Shown: positions 41,669 through 51,300 of the stretch, piece after piece | How positions within the stretch are numbered: the first letter of the stretch is position 1 | How the letters are laid out: the number at the start of each line of letters is the position of its first letter | NCBI GenBank assembly: GCA_017463155.1 | Contig: JAFTPT010000053.1 | Location: forward strand, 62,001 to 126,000 | Reading direction: 5' to 3' | Source: Blautia sp. | GTDB taxonomy: Bacteria; Bacillota; Clostridia; Lachnospirales; Lachnospiraceae | DNA length: 64,000 nucleotides | Program-made: the position numbers and the translations under genes | The notes under the pieces: model-generated | Seen by the model: only the letters and a program-made list of their open reading frames with translations | Databases searched by the model: none | Told to the model about the DNA's origin: nothing

Positions 41669-43405
41669 TTACCCTATGGAGGGTGCCACCATATTTTCCA
41701 GCGCGATCCGGAATTTCGGATGACGCACCACAAAATGGATAGCCGGTTTGGAAGTGCGGGTGACGATGGCGTATCTTCCTTCGTGGATCAGGACCTCCAC
41801 CCGCCTGAGTGCCCGCCGCCCCGTCAGCTTGAAACTGTAATTGGGGTGTGCGGCCTGAAAAGCCTTCAGCATTTCAAAATAGTACAGGTATTCCTGGTAG
41901 GTAAGTTTAAGCGGCTCCTTGAGGAGAAGATCTGTCATGGAAAGGCTTACCGGCGCTTCCCGGAATTCTTCCTCCGTGAGGAACGGGATCTCCGAATGAT
42001 AATGGCCATGCGTGAGGACCGTACCGGTAAGGATCTTGCGTCTGGCCACGTATTCCTGGATCATTTCCCGCTGATGGCCTTCGATCCCGAGCCGGGTCAG
42101 GACGGAGGAAAGAAAATCATCGTCCAGGACATAGACCGGAAGATGTGTGGCGATCTCGCGGCGGTTCCCGGTCAGACGTGCGTCCGATTCCAGAAACTGC
42201 TGAAATTCATCCAGATGGTCTTTCGCGTAGATATCCATCAGCGGCTCCGCCTTGCGGAGCAGGTATTCGGCACGTTTCCGGTAATAGCGGATCTCCAGCG
42301 GATCCGTGGTCAGATAGTACTTGCCGTCCGCATGGAATCCGGTGACACACTCGCCGCTCAGGGCAGCGCCTCCGGAAACATAGTCAAGATGACTGTAGAT
42401 CGAATTGGCAGACTCCTTGAGGTAACAGGAGCGTACCAGGCCGGTGGTATAGATCGGAAGCCAGACCTCTGTGCCATGCCTCAGCTCGTTGGAGGGAAGG
42501 CTCATGTTGTGGATGATATCCAGCCGGATCCCTTTGGAGACCAGGGTGGTCAGGCTCCGGATGTAGCGTGTATGGAATTCCTGGTCACTCCGGAAGGCAT
42601 TGACCGGAATATCGCTGCACATAAAAAGCGTTTCTTCGGAACCGGACTGCAGCGTGGCTTCAAAAAAGTCGAGTTCGCCAAGCTTCATCTGTTCAAGCCC
42701 GTAATAGACCCGGGGAAAGGGGCCCGAGGAAAGACTCTTGCCGGTATCGTCGGAGGCAAGGGAATTCTCGGCGAGATACGCATCAAGATCCAGGCTGTCC
42801 AGCTGCAGCAGATGCGTGCTCACGATGTCGGTATTCTCGGGCAGGATATTCTGTGTGCCGAACCATCCCAGCAGAAGGTTCTGGTAGGAGTAATCATCCA
42901 TCAGGACATCGGAGGAGCAGCCGATCAGGTCGGCCACGGCTTTTTTGTCCGATTCCCGGCTGAACCGGCGGACCACAAAACGGCATACATCCAGGATGAA
43001 CTTGTCCGTGTTGGACGGTGTACGCTGTCCGGAGCAGATCCTTGACAGATAGGAAGGATCATAATTCAGAAAGCGGGAGAGTTCAGCCTTGTTGATCTCC
43101 AGCACGGAGATCAGGGTGTTCAGATTGTCAGCCAGGATACGGGGATTCGCCTTGCGGGAGGCCAGTATTTCCAGAAAAGCGGTCTGGACGGACTCCGGTG
43201 TAAGCCCGCTCCGGCCGGACTGCGCGGCCAGGTCTGCGATGCCGTGGCAGAGCTTTTCGAACTGAATGCTTCCCGGCATGGGAATGCGTTCGCCGCTCCG
43301 GTAACGGCTGATCACTGTCGGAGAAAGGTCGGAGGCCATGGCAAGTGTTTTGGCCGTACAGTTGAACATACGCATGTAATCATTCAGCATTTCACGGAAT
43401 TCCAT
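41669..43405 (-). CDS. Large transcriptional regulator with two N-terminal HTH domains
   Basis: A 578-residue protein. The start at 43405 (MEFREML) follows GGGAGG at 8 nt on the minus strand. Residues 1-60 form an XRE-like HTH (CTAKTLAMASDLSPTVISRYRSGER) and residues 90-130 a second one (INKAELSRFLNYDPSYLSRICSGQRTPS); the two look like duplicates. The remaining 440 residues have no recognised domain and may be a ligand-sensing or protein-interaction region. It is divergent from the Xaa-Pro aminopeptidase gene and separated from it by a gap rich in dyads, consistent with autoregulation. Confidence 0.75.
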   Translation of the reverse strand: MEFREMLNDYMRMFNCTAKTLAMASDLSPTVISRYRSGERIPMPGSIQFEKLCHGIADLAAQSGRSGLTPESVQTAFLEILASRKANPRILADNLNTLISVLEINKAELSRFLNYDPSYLSRICSGQRTPSNTDKFILDVCRFVVRRFSRESDKKAVADLIGCSSDVLMDDYSYQNLLLGWFGTQNILPENTDIVSTHLLQLDSLDLDAYLAENSLASDDTGKSLSSGPFPRVYYGLEQMKLGELDFFEATLQSGSEETLFMCSDIPVNAFRSDQEFHTRYIRSLTTLVSKGIRLDIIHNMSLPSNELRHGTEVWLPIYTTGLVRSCYLKESANSIYSHLDYVSGGAALSGECVTGFHADGKYYLTTDPLEIRYYRKRAEYLLRKAEPLMDIYAKDHLDEFQQFLESDARLTGNRREIATHLPVYVLDDDFLSSVLTRLGIEGHQREMIQEYVARRKILTGTVLTHGHYHSEIPFLTEEEFREAPVSLSMTDLLLKEPLKLTYQEYLYYFEMLKAFQAAHPNYSFKLTGRRALRRVEVLIHEGRYAIVTRTSKPAIHFVVRHPKFRIALENMVAPSIG

Positions 43406-43444
43406 ATGCCACACCTCCCTTTCTTCTTATTTTATGGCGTTTCT

Positions 43445-43508
43445 ACTTCAAAAATACATTATTTCCACCGGAATTTGAAGTGGCTTACCGCAAAAGTCAA
43501 TGACTTTT
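43445..43508. promoter_or_regulatory. Dyad-rich operator region between the double-HTH regulator and the aminopeptidase
   Basis: Two inverted repeats are seen. ACTTCAAA (43445-43452) and TTTGAAGT (43474-43481) are perfect 8-bp arms 21 bp apart. AAAAGTCAATGACTTTT (43492-43508) is a perfect 17-bp palindrome with a single central base. Both lie immediately upstream of the regulator and may be its sites. The remaining gap to 43640 contains the aminopeptidase promoter. Confidence 0.65.
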
Positions 43509-43565
43509 TCTAGTAAAAACTTTTACCCCTGTTCCCGATTTTCCATACGGATGTATGGACCTGCC

Positions 43566-43594
43566 TTTTCTTTTTCTGCTCCATGTGCTATGAT
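43566..43594 (+). promoter_or_regulatory. Extended -10 promoter of the Xaa-Pro aminopeptidase gene
   Basis: TGCTATGAT (43586-43594) is an extended -10 box; a weak TTTTCT (43566-43571) sits at 17 bp spacing. Confidence 0.55.
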
Positions 43595-43640
43595 AACAGG
43601 GTCGGCACATAGAGTGCACATATCTGAAAAAGGAGAAGCT

Positions 43641-45440
43641 ATGGACAACAGGATCAAGGACAGGCTTGCAGCACTCAGAAAAAGAATGGAGGAGGAGCGG
43701 ATCGATGCGTGGCTCGTTCCGACGGACGACTTTCATTCCTCTGAGTATGTGGGCGATCATTTTAAATGCAGGAGTTATATAACAGGATTTACCGGTTCGG
43801 CCGGAACGGCCCTGATCCGGCCTGATTCAGCCGGCCTCTGGACAGACGGCCGGTACTTTATCCAGGCTGAAAAACAGCTTGCGGGCAGCGGGATCACCCT
43901 GTTCCGTATGGATGAGCCCGGCGTTCCGTCGCTGCACGAATATCTGCAGAACGAGCTGCCGGAAGGTGCGTGTCTCGGATTCGACGGCCGGTGCGTGGGG
44001 GCCAGGGAAGCAGCAAAGCTCCGGGAGGAACTGTCCGGAAAGAGGATCTGTTTCAGGACGGACCTCGATCTGGTCGGGGATATCTGGGAGGACCGGCCGG
44101 CCATGTCGCAGGAGCCTGTGGAGATGCTTGCGGATATCTGGACCGGCGAGGCACGGATCAAAAAGCTTGAAAGGGTCAGGCAGAAGATGGCAGAGCTCGG
44201 CGCAGACAGCTTTCTGCTGGCATCGCTGGACGACATCGCGTGGCTTTTGAATCTCCGCGGCAACGATGTGGAATGCACGCCGGTATTTCTTGGCTACCTG
44301 CTTCTCGAAAAAAAGAAGGGTCTGCTTTTTGCAAATGAAGCGGCTTTTCCGGAGGAGATCCGCGAGGCTCTTGCGAAGGACGGGATCCTGCTGCAGCCCT
44401 ATATGGCGATCTACCAGCGTGCCGGGGAGCTGACCGCGGGAAAGAAGGTCCTTCTGTCGGGGGATTCCGTGAATAGCCTGCTCTACGAAAAGATAAGCAG
44501 CGGTGCGGATATCCTGGATGAGGAAAAACCGACCATGCTCTTCAAGGCTGTCAAGAATCCCGTGGAGATCCGGAACATGCGTACAGCCCATATCCGGGAC
44601 GGCGTTGCCGTTACAAAGTTTATCTACTGGCTGAAGACCCATGTGGCCGAAGAGGAGATCACGGAGATCAGCGCCGCCGAAAAGCTGCTGTCCCTTCGCG
44701 AGGAGCAGGAACACTTCCGGGGCAACAGCTTCAGTCCGATCATCTCCTACGGCGCCCACGGCGCGATCGTCCACTATTCCGCGACAGAGGAGACGGACTG
44801 CCGGATCCTTCCGAAGGGGCTTGTGCTCGCGGATACGGGCGGACATTATCTGGAGGGAACGACCGACATCACGAGAACGATCGCGGTCGGCCCCGTGACG
44901 GAGGAGGAAAAGCTGTATTTTACGGAGGTCCTGCGGGGACACCTGAATCTTGCGGATGCCTGCTTCCGGTATGGCTGTACGGGGCTGAACCTGGATTACC
45001 TGGCCAGGGAGCCGCTCTGGAAGATGGGGAAGGATTACAGGCACGGAACCGGTCACGGCGTCGGTTATTATCTGAATGTCCACGAGGGGCCCAACGGATT
45101 CCGGTGGAAGCAGGTGCCGGAGCGAAAGGACTGTGTACGGTTCGAGGAGGGAATGATCACCTCCGATGAACCGGGGTACTACGAGGAAGGACAATTCGGG
45201 ATCCGCCATGAAAGCCTGCTCCTCTGCCGGAAAAAGGAAGAGACAGAGGCAGGAACGTTCATGAAGTTTGAGATCCTGACGATGGTCCCTATTGATCTCG
45301 AAGGGGTGGATCCGGACAGGATGAGCCTTCATGAAAAAGGGATCCTGAACCGCTATCACGAGACCGTCTATCAGACGATTTCCCCGTATCTTACGGAGGA
45401 AGAAAGCATATGGCTCCGGGAGGCGACAAGGCCTCTCTGA
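43641..45440 (+). CDS. Xaa-Pro aminopeptidase (aminopeptidase P, M24B)
   Basis: A 599-residue three-domain aminopeptidase P that removes N-terminal residues preceding proline. ATG 43641 follows AAAAGGAGAAGCT; the frame extends 47 codons upstream without a site. Two creatinase-type N-terminal domains (about 1-160 and 160-310) precede the M24 catalytic domain (315-540). Metal ligands are visible as D-T-G-G-H-Y-L-E-G-T-T-D in VLADTGGHYLEGTTDITRT, the histidine in GTGHGVGYYLNVHEGP, and glutamates in SDEPGYYEEGQFGIRHE. A C-terminal M24_C extension follows. It is probably cytoplasmic, since no signal peptide is seen. Confidence 0.95.
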   Translation: MDNRIKDRLAALRKRMEEERIDAWLVPTDDFHSSEYVGDHFKCRSYITGFTGSAGTALIRPDSAGLWTDGRYFIQAEKQLAGSGITLFRMDEPGVPSLHEYLQNELPEGACLGFDGRCVGAREAAKLREELSGKRICFRTDLDLVGDIWEDRPAMSQEPVEMLADIWTGEARIKKLERVRQKMAELGADSFLLASLDDIAWLLNLRGNDVECTPVFLGYLLLEKKKGLLFANEAAFPEEIREALAKDGILLQPYMAIYQRAGELTAGKKVLLSGDSVNSLLYEKISSGADILDEEKPTMLFKAVKNPVEIRNMRTAHIRDGVAVTKFIYWLKTHVAEEEITEISAAEKLLSLREEQEHFRGNSFSPIISYGAHGAIVHYSATEETDCRILPKGLVLADTGGHYLEGTTDITRTIAVGPVTEEEKLYFTEVLRGHLNLADACFRYGCTGLNLDYLAREPLWKMGKDYRHGTGHGVGYYLNVHEGPNGFRWKQVPERKDCVRFEEGMITSDEPGYYEEGQFGIRHESLLLCRKKEETEAGTFMKFEILTMVPIDLEGVDPDRMSLHEKGILNRYHETVYQTISPYLTEEESIWLREATRPL

Positions 45441-45445
45441 GCAGC

Positions 45446-45476
45446 AAAAAGGGCAGGGATAACCTGTCCTTTTTTT
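45446..45476 (+). terminator. Intrinsic terminator after the aminopeptidase gene
   Basis: AAAAAGGGCAGG (45446-45457) pairs with CCTGTCCTTTTT (45463-45474), with one G-T pair, then more T residues. Confidence 0.9.
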
Positions 45477-45512
45477 GTCGAAAAAGGGCGGAACTGATAG
45501 ATTTTTGTCGAA
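45472..45512 (+). repeat. 11-bp direct repeats upstream of the glycan-export operon
   Basis: TTTTTGTCGAA occurs at 45472-45482 and again at 45502-45512, 30 bp apart (about three helical turns). The first overlaps the terminator tail. The promoter itself is unclear: TTGTCA (45522-45527) with TAGGGT at 17 bp is the best match. Confidence 0.45.
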
Positions 45513-45573
45513 CGATTTTCCTTGTCAGCATCCGGATGCCGTGCTAGGGTATAGGCAGAAAGGAGAGAGGAAA

Positions 45574-46332
45574 ATGCGTTTGCTCATCTATATGGCCTGG
45601 GAGGACCTGCGGATCCGGTACAGCCGGTCCTGGCTGGGAGCCCTGTGGGCTTTTCTGTCCCCGCTTCTGACGGTCCTGATCCTCTGTTATGTCTTCTGGG
45701 CCGGATACAGGAATCCGCCGGTCGGGGAGATCCCCTTCGTCCTGTGGTTCACGGCCGGATATGTTCCCTGGCTTTTCATCTCGGACGGCATTGCCGGAGG
45801 GACCCGCTGTTTTACCGAATACGCGGTCCTGATCTGCAAGCAGAGATTTCCGGCTCAGGTTCTGCCGAAGGTAAGGCTTCTTTCGTCTTTCATCATCCAC
45901 TGCTTTTTTCTTCTGATCCTGCTGATCGTTCGATACGCACTTCTGCCGGATACTCCGGTCCGATTTTTCCATCTGCTTTATTTTGAGACCGCGGTCTTTT
46001 TGTATCTGCTGGGTGCCGGTTATCTGCTCGGAACGCTGCAGATCTTTCTGCCTGACCTCTCGGACATGGTCGGGATCCTTCTTCAGCTGCTGTTCTGGAT
46101 CACACCTGTTTTGTGGCAGGAATCCGGAGAGATGAGGGAAAGGATCGGCTGGATGCTGGCCGGCAATCCGGTACGATATCTGGTACAGGGATTCCGGATG
46201 AGCCTGCTGCCGGGAGATGGACGGCTGCCGGTTCGTTCAACGCTCCTGTTCTGGAGCTTCACAGGCATGCAGCTGCTGGCAGGGTCTTTTCTGTTCAGCC
46301 GTTTTTCGCCGTCCTTTGCGGACGAGATGTGA
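45574..46332 (+). CDS. ABC-2-type glycan export permease (Wzm/TagG-like)
   Basis: A 252-residue membrane protein with six likely membrane segments. ATG 45574 follows AGGAGAGAGG. The opening WEDLRIRYSRSWLGALWAFLSPLL is the signature of the Wzm/TagG/RfbA family, which flips undecaprenyl-linked polysaccharides or teichoic acids. It pairs with the Wzt-like ATPase 15 bp downstream. It starts a five-gene operon whose other members add a methyltransferase, a glycosyltransferase and a kinase. Confidence 0.9.
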   Translation: MRLLIYMAWEDLRIRYSRSWLGALWAFLSPLLTVLILCYVFWAGYRNPPVGEIPFVLWFTAGYVPWLFISDGIAGGTRCFTEYAVLICKQRFPAQVLPKVRLLSSFIIHCFFLLILLIVRYALLPDTPVRFFHLLYFETAVFLYLLGAGYLLGTLQIFLPDLSDMVGILLQLLFWITPVLWQESGEMRERIGWMLAGNPVRYLVQGFRMSLLPGDGRLPVRSTLLFWSFTGMQLLAGSFLFSRFSPSFADEM

Positions 46333-46347
46333 GCAGGAGAAGCGGGA

Positions 46348-47622
46348 ATGGACAACAGGATAGAAGTACAGGGCCTTACGAAGACCTATCATCTGTACCG
46401 GAAAAAAAGTCACAGGATCCGCGGACTGCTCCTGCGGGAGGAATACCTCGCCAGGGAATTCGAAGCACTCCGGGGGATCAGCTTTACCGTGGCGGAGGGA
46501 GAATGCGTGGGGATCATCGGACTGAACGGTTCCGGTAAATCTACGCTCCTTAAGATCCTGTCGGGGGTCACGTCCCCCACGGAGGGGAGCGTCCGGATCC
46601 GGGGCGAGGTGGAAGCACTTCTGGAGCTGGGAGCCGGCTTCCGCCCGGAAGACACAGGTATAAAAAATGTGGAACGGCAGCTGATGCTGCGGGGCCTCCA
46701 AAAAGAAGAGAGAAGGCGCAGAATGTCCGGGATCCTGGCTTTTGCCGAGATCGGAGATTTTGCTTTCCAGCCTGTCAGGACCTATTCGACGGGTATGTTT
46801 GTCAGGCTGGCCTTTGCGGCAGCCCTTTCCATAGAGCCCGAGATCCTGCTGATCGATGAAGCCCTGAGTGTCGGAGACGTCTTCTTCCAGGAAAAATGCT
46901 TCCGGAGGATCCGCGCCTTGAGCGGAAAAGCAACAGTCCTGATGGTTTCCCATGATCTGGCGTCGATCAGCCGATTCTGTTCCCGTACGCTGCTGCTGAA
47001 TGGAGGCGTGCTGGTCTATGACGGAGACACAAAGGATGCGATCGCGGAGTATTACAGGATCCGGCAGGGAACAATGCCCTGCACAGAGAGGAAGAACAAA
47101 GTGGAAATGCCTGTATGGGACGAACCAATGCGGATACCGGAGGCCGGATCCTTAAGCGGCGCCGGGCAGATCCGGATCACGGCCTACAGCTGGCAGGTGA
47201 ACGGAGCAGCCTTCCGGGAGGAGGTTATGCAGGACGACCGGATCCGTGTCACCCTGTCCGTACAGACGGAGGAACCGACAGACTGCCTGATCACCGGCTT
47301 CCAGGTGCTCGATAAGCGGGGGATGGAAGTGTTTGGAGAGACAAATCTGACTTCGGGAAACGGTAGGTTTTCCACTCAGCTCAGGAAGGGAGAGAGCCTG
47401 ATCAGCTTCTGCTTTTCCTGGCCGGAGCTCCGGGAAGGAGACTACTTTATGACATTGGGCATTGGTACCGGGCCGGAGGTCCTGTGCCAGATCGAACAAT
47501 GCTGGGTGAACCAGGCCGTGCATTTTGTGAACAGTACATCCGGGCGATTGATCTATGGCCTGTTCAACCGGAAAATGGAGGAATTTCAGATCATTTCGAT
47601 GGAGGCGGATAAAAATGAATGA
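46348..47622 (+). CDS. ABC-type glycan export ATPase with Wzt-like C-terminal domain
   Basis: A 424-residue protein. Residues 1-240 are the ATPase: Walker A GLNGSGKSTLLKIL near residue 57, the FRPEDTGIKNVERQLMLRG segment, the Y-S-T-G-M signature (variant of LSGG found in Wzt/TagH), Walker B ILLIDEALSVGD and MVSHDLASI. Residues 255-420 resemble the C-terminal carbohydrate-binding beta-sandwich of Wzt, which in E. coli O9a recognises the capped polymer end. This suggests a recognised, modified glycan. It overlaps the methyltransferase start by 8 bp. Confidence 0.9.
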   Translation: MDNRIEVQGLTKTYHLYRKKSHRIRGLLLREEYLAREFEALRGISFTVAEGECVGIIGLNGSGKSTLLKILSGVTSPTEGSVRIRGEVEALLELGAGFRPEDTGIKNVERQLMLRGLQKEERRRRMSGILAFAEIGDFAFQPVRTYSTGMFVRLAFAAALSIEPEILLIDEALSVGDVFFQEKCFRRIRALSGKATVLMVSHDLASISRFCSRTLLLNGGVLVYDGDTKDAIAEYYRIRQGTMPCTERKNKVEMPVWDEPMRIPEAGSLSGAGQIRITAYSWQVNGAAFREEVMQDDRIRVTLSVQTEEPTDCLITGFQVLDKRGMEVFGETNLTSGNGRFSTQLRKGESLISFCFSWPELREGDYFMTLGIGTGPEVLCQIEQCWVNQAVHFVNSTSGRLIYGLFNRKMEEFQIISMEADKNE

Positions 47623-48397
47623 ATGGATCTGCTACGAGCCGGTCTTTGCCTGCGACAGGTATCAGCCCTGCCTGCTGCCCTACGGGCCCTTTGCGGGACT
47701 CAGGGACTTTGTCTATGACCTGGTACGGTGGCAAAGACCCAAAAAACTGGTGGAATTGGGCTGCCATTACGGATGCTCGTCCTTTGCCTTCCTGCAGGCG
47801 GTCAGGGACGGAAACCTTGATACCGGCTACTGGGGGATCGATACATGGCGGGGCGATCTGTTTACACGGAATGATTACAGGGACGATGTGTACGGGGAAT
47901 TCTGCCGTGTCCTGTCCCTGTGCTACGATCACATGGATACGCATCTTCTGCGCTGCAGCTTTCAGGAGGCGGCTCCAGGATTTGCGGATGAGAGCATAGA
48001 CCTGCTGCATATAGACGGAAGTCATATGTATGAGGATGTCCGGAGGGATTTTGACATGTGGCTTCCCAAGATGAAGAAGGACGGAGTGATCCTGCTGCAC
48101 GATGTGGCGGACTACCTGTTCTACGAAGGCGAGCATCTCGGCTCCTGGCGGTTCTTTTCGGAACTGTGCTGCCGGTTTCCTCATGTGCGGCGGCTTCCGG
48201 TCAGCTGCGGGCTGGGACTTGTGTTCCTGTCGGAGGAGATGTGTAGAGGCTTCGATGAACAGGCCCCGCTTGAGATCTACATCAAGGAAGAGAGCCGCAG
48301 GTATGAAGATGCGAAAGCCCGTCTCCGGGAGATGAGCTTCCGGATGAGGGATCTTGAAGAAGTCCTGCGGATGAGGAGCGGAACAGGAAATGGATAA
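47615..48397 (+). CDS. SAM-dependent methyltransferase
   Basis: A 260-residue class I methyltransferase. ATG 47615 follows GGAGGCGG; the frame is open from 47555 but overlaps the Wzt-like gene. The SAM loop is LVELGCHYGCSSFAFLQAV (about residues 41-59); a DLLHIDGSHMYEDVRRDFDMWL segment near residue 129 matches the Methyltransf_24 group often found in glycan clusters. The last 30 residues form a coiled coil. With the Wzt C-terminal domain, it may methylate the chain end and so produce the export signal, as in O9a; this is inference from analogy. Confidence 0.85.
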   Translation: MNEWICYEPVFACDRYQPCLLPYGPFAGLRDFVYDLVRWQRPKKLVELGCHYGCSSFAFLQAVRDGNLDTGYWGIDTWRGDLFTRNDYRDDVYGEFCRVLSLCYDHMDTHLLRCSFQEAAPGFADESIDLLHIDGSHMYEDVRRDFDMWLPKMKKDGVILLHDVADYLFYEGEHLGSWRFFSELCCRFPHVRRLPVSCGLGLVFLSEEMCRGFDEQAPLEIYIKEESRRYEDAKARLREMSFRMRDLEEVLRMRSGTGNG

Positions 48398-51300
48398 TAC
48401 CGGCAAGGGCAGGATATCGGTGATCATACCGGTATACAATACAGAAAAATACGTGGAGCGCTGTATCGAAAGCGTGATGCGGCAGACCTGGGAGGATCTG
48501 GAGATCCTTGTCGTGAACGACGGATCGGAAGGAAACATCGGGACACTTCTCAGACGGTACATGGAAGAGGATCCGAGGATCCGGCTTCTTTCGCATGACC
48601 GGAATCAGGGACTGTACAGGGCGAGACTCACCGGCGTGCAGGCGGCGGCAGGAGACTATATCGGATTTGTGGACAGTGATGACTATGTTTCGGAGGATTA
48701 CTTCCGGACGCTTCTTCTGAAGGCCGGGGACACCGGCGCCGACATCGTCATCGGACGGACGGTCCGGGAAGAGAACGGACAGAGGTTCGTTTACAATCTC
48801 CATGAGGCCTGCCTTCCAAAAGAAACCCTTCAGGTAAACGAAATACAAGACCTGTTTTTTGGACAGGAATTCCGGTGTTATGCGTGGCATACCATGTGGA
48901 ACAAGCTTTACACCAGAAAACTCTGGGAACGCTGCCTGCCTTTTCTGTCGGAATGCAGGTCCCACATCGTCATGGGGGAGGATATCTTATTTTCCACCGT
49001 ACTTCTTGACGAGGCGGACCGGCTGGCGGCCGTGTTTGAAGAAGCTTATTTTTATTGTGCCAATGAGGATGCCTGTACGGCGGGAAACGGCCTTACGCCA
49101 GCACGGATCCGCAAGATCGCTTCGGACCTGTCCGAGGTGTTCCGTACGGGGGAAAGGTATCTGGAGGAAAGGGGAGCAGGGCCGGAGATCCGGGAGCATT
49201 TCCGGAACGGGCAACGGTTTTACTCTTCCATGTGGAGGCAGACCGTCCGGGAATGTCTGAGCGAAAGAGAGCAGAAGGAATGCCGGAAAAGCCTTGCCCT
49301 CCTCGGGAGCCCTCTTCCGGATCCTGTGTACTGCGGATACATGGAGTCCCTGCGGACGCCCTGGGAGGGACGGCTTTCGTATCTGAAGAAAAAGATCGAT
49401 GATCCGAGGTACAGCTGTATCAGCTTTGACCTTTTTGATACGCTGCTTGTGCGGCCCTTCGGAAGACCGGAGGATCTGTTTCTTCTGCTGGATGAGCCGT
49501 ACCGCAGGATCAGCGGGGGCCACGCCAGGTTTTCGGATCTTCGGAAGCGGGGAGAAGCTGAGGCAAGAGCTTCGCTTATCAAGGAACATCCGGACCGGGA
49601 GGACGTGACCCTCGACGAGATCTACGAAGTGATCTGCCGGGACTACGCGGTCACACAGCAGACGGCGGAGCGGATGAAGGGGCTTGAAAAAGAGCTTGAG
49701 ATCCGTTATACGGAAGCACGCGAGGCGGGGAGGAGCCTCTACCGCCGGGCCGTTTTCAGAGGGAAAAGGATCCTTTTTACGACGGATATGTATCTAACGG
49801 CGGACACGATCAGAAAGATCCTTGCCCGCTGCGGGTACAACGGTCCGGACGGTCTGTATATCTCCTCCGGTGAGAGAAAATGCAAGAAGACAGGCGGCCT
49901 TTTCCTAAGGATCCTGGAAAAGGAAAAGCTTAAGCCGGAACAGATCCTGCATATCGGGGATGACTGGGAGAAGGATGTTGAGGGAGCTGCCATGGCCGGG
50001 ATCACGGCTGTGTTTTTTCCGAAGGCATCAGAGGTCTTTTCGGGCCGTATCACAGGCTGCGTGACGAATCGCTGCGGGAGCCTCGGACTTACGCTGAAGG
50101 GAAGCCGGTGGGACCCCGGACAGGCATTTTCACCGGGAGCCGCGGCGATGCGCGGCCTTGCCGCACAGCAGTATTTTGACGACCCTTACCGCCTGTTTCA
50201 CCCGGGCAGTGACTTGAACATGGATCCCTCCTTTCTTGGCTGGTATGCCGTGGGCATGCATCTTCTGGGGCTCTGCCGGTGGCTGCTTGGAGAAGCAGAA
50301 AAGGACGGGATCAGGAACCTGTATTTTTGCGGGAGAGACGGATATCTTCTGCATAAGGCTTTTCTTGTCTGTACGGAAGGCCGCGTCACAGGAATCAGGA
50401 CCGGATATCTTCCGGTTTCCAGGCGCGCACTTCTGCCGGTCATGGTGAAGACGCGGACGGATTTCTACCAGCTTCCGGTCGATCCCCTGGCACAGACACC
50501 TGAGGGAATGCTGCGCCTTCTTTCCTTCTGCAGCAGGGTCTACGCACCGGAAACAAGGCGGAGGGAGCTTTGCCGGGCCGGGATCCCGCCGAAGGAACCC
50601 TTTCCGGACAGAAGCAGCTATGAGGCTTTTATCGGCTTTTTCCTGGATCACTGGTACGATGAAAAAAAGCATGAGGACGCCCGGGCGCTCGTCAAGCGGT
50701 TCTACAGCCGGATCCGGGAGAACAGCGGGATCTTTGACATGGGCTACAGCGGACGGATCCCGGAGGCTCTGTGCGAGGCCTCCGGGCAAAGACTCAAGGT
50801 TTACTATGTCCACGAGGAGCCTGCGGATACAGGCTTCCGGAAGATGGACGGCAGGATGGAGATCAGCAGCTTTTATCCCTTCCGGCCTGCCGTGACGGGA
50901 CTTCTCCGGGAGTATCTGCTGTCCGAACCATCCGGCAGCTGCGTCGGGTTTGCCGAAAGAGAGAACGAGGTGGTTCCTGTCTTTGAAAGGATGTCCGAGG
51001 ATGCGGGAGAGACAGTGATGCTTCGCTGTATGCAGAGGAACGCGCTGCTGTTTGTCAGAAGGTATATGGAGCTGCTCGGCGATGCCGGGGAGGCGATGAG
51101 CTTTCTGCCCGAGGAAGTGTCGCTCCCCTTCGAAGGGGTCCTCTCGGGATTGTCCGCCGCAGATACGCGTATGTACGGAAAGGCGGTTTTTGAAGATCTG
51201 CTCTACGGGGGCAGCAGGAGGATCCGGGTGGAGGCTTTTGCCAGGGAGAAGCCCGGACCCGGGGAAAAGGAACAGGCAGCCGCGCCGGATACTAGAAGCA

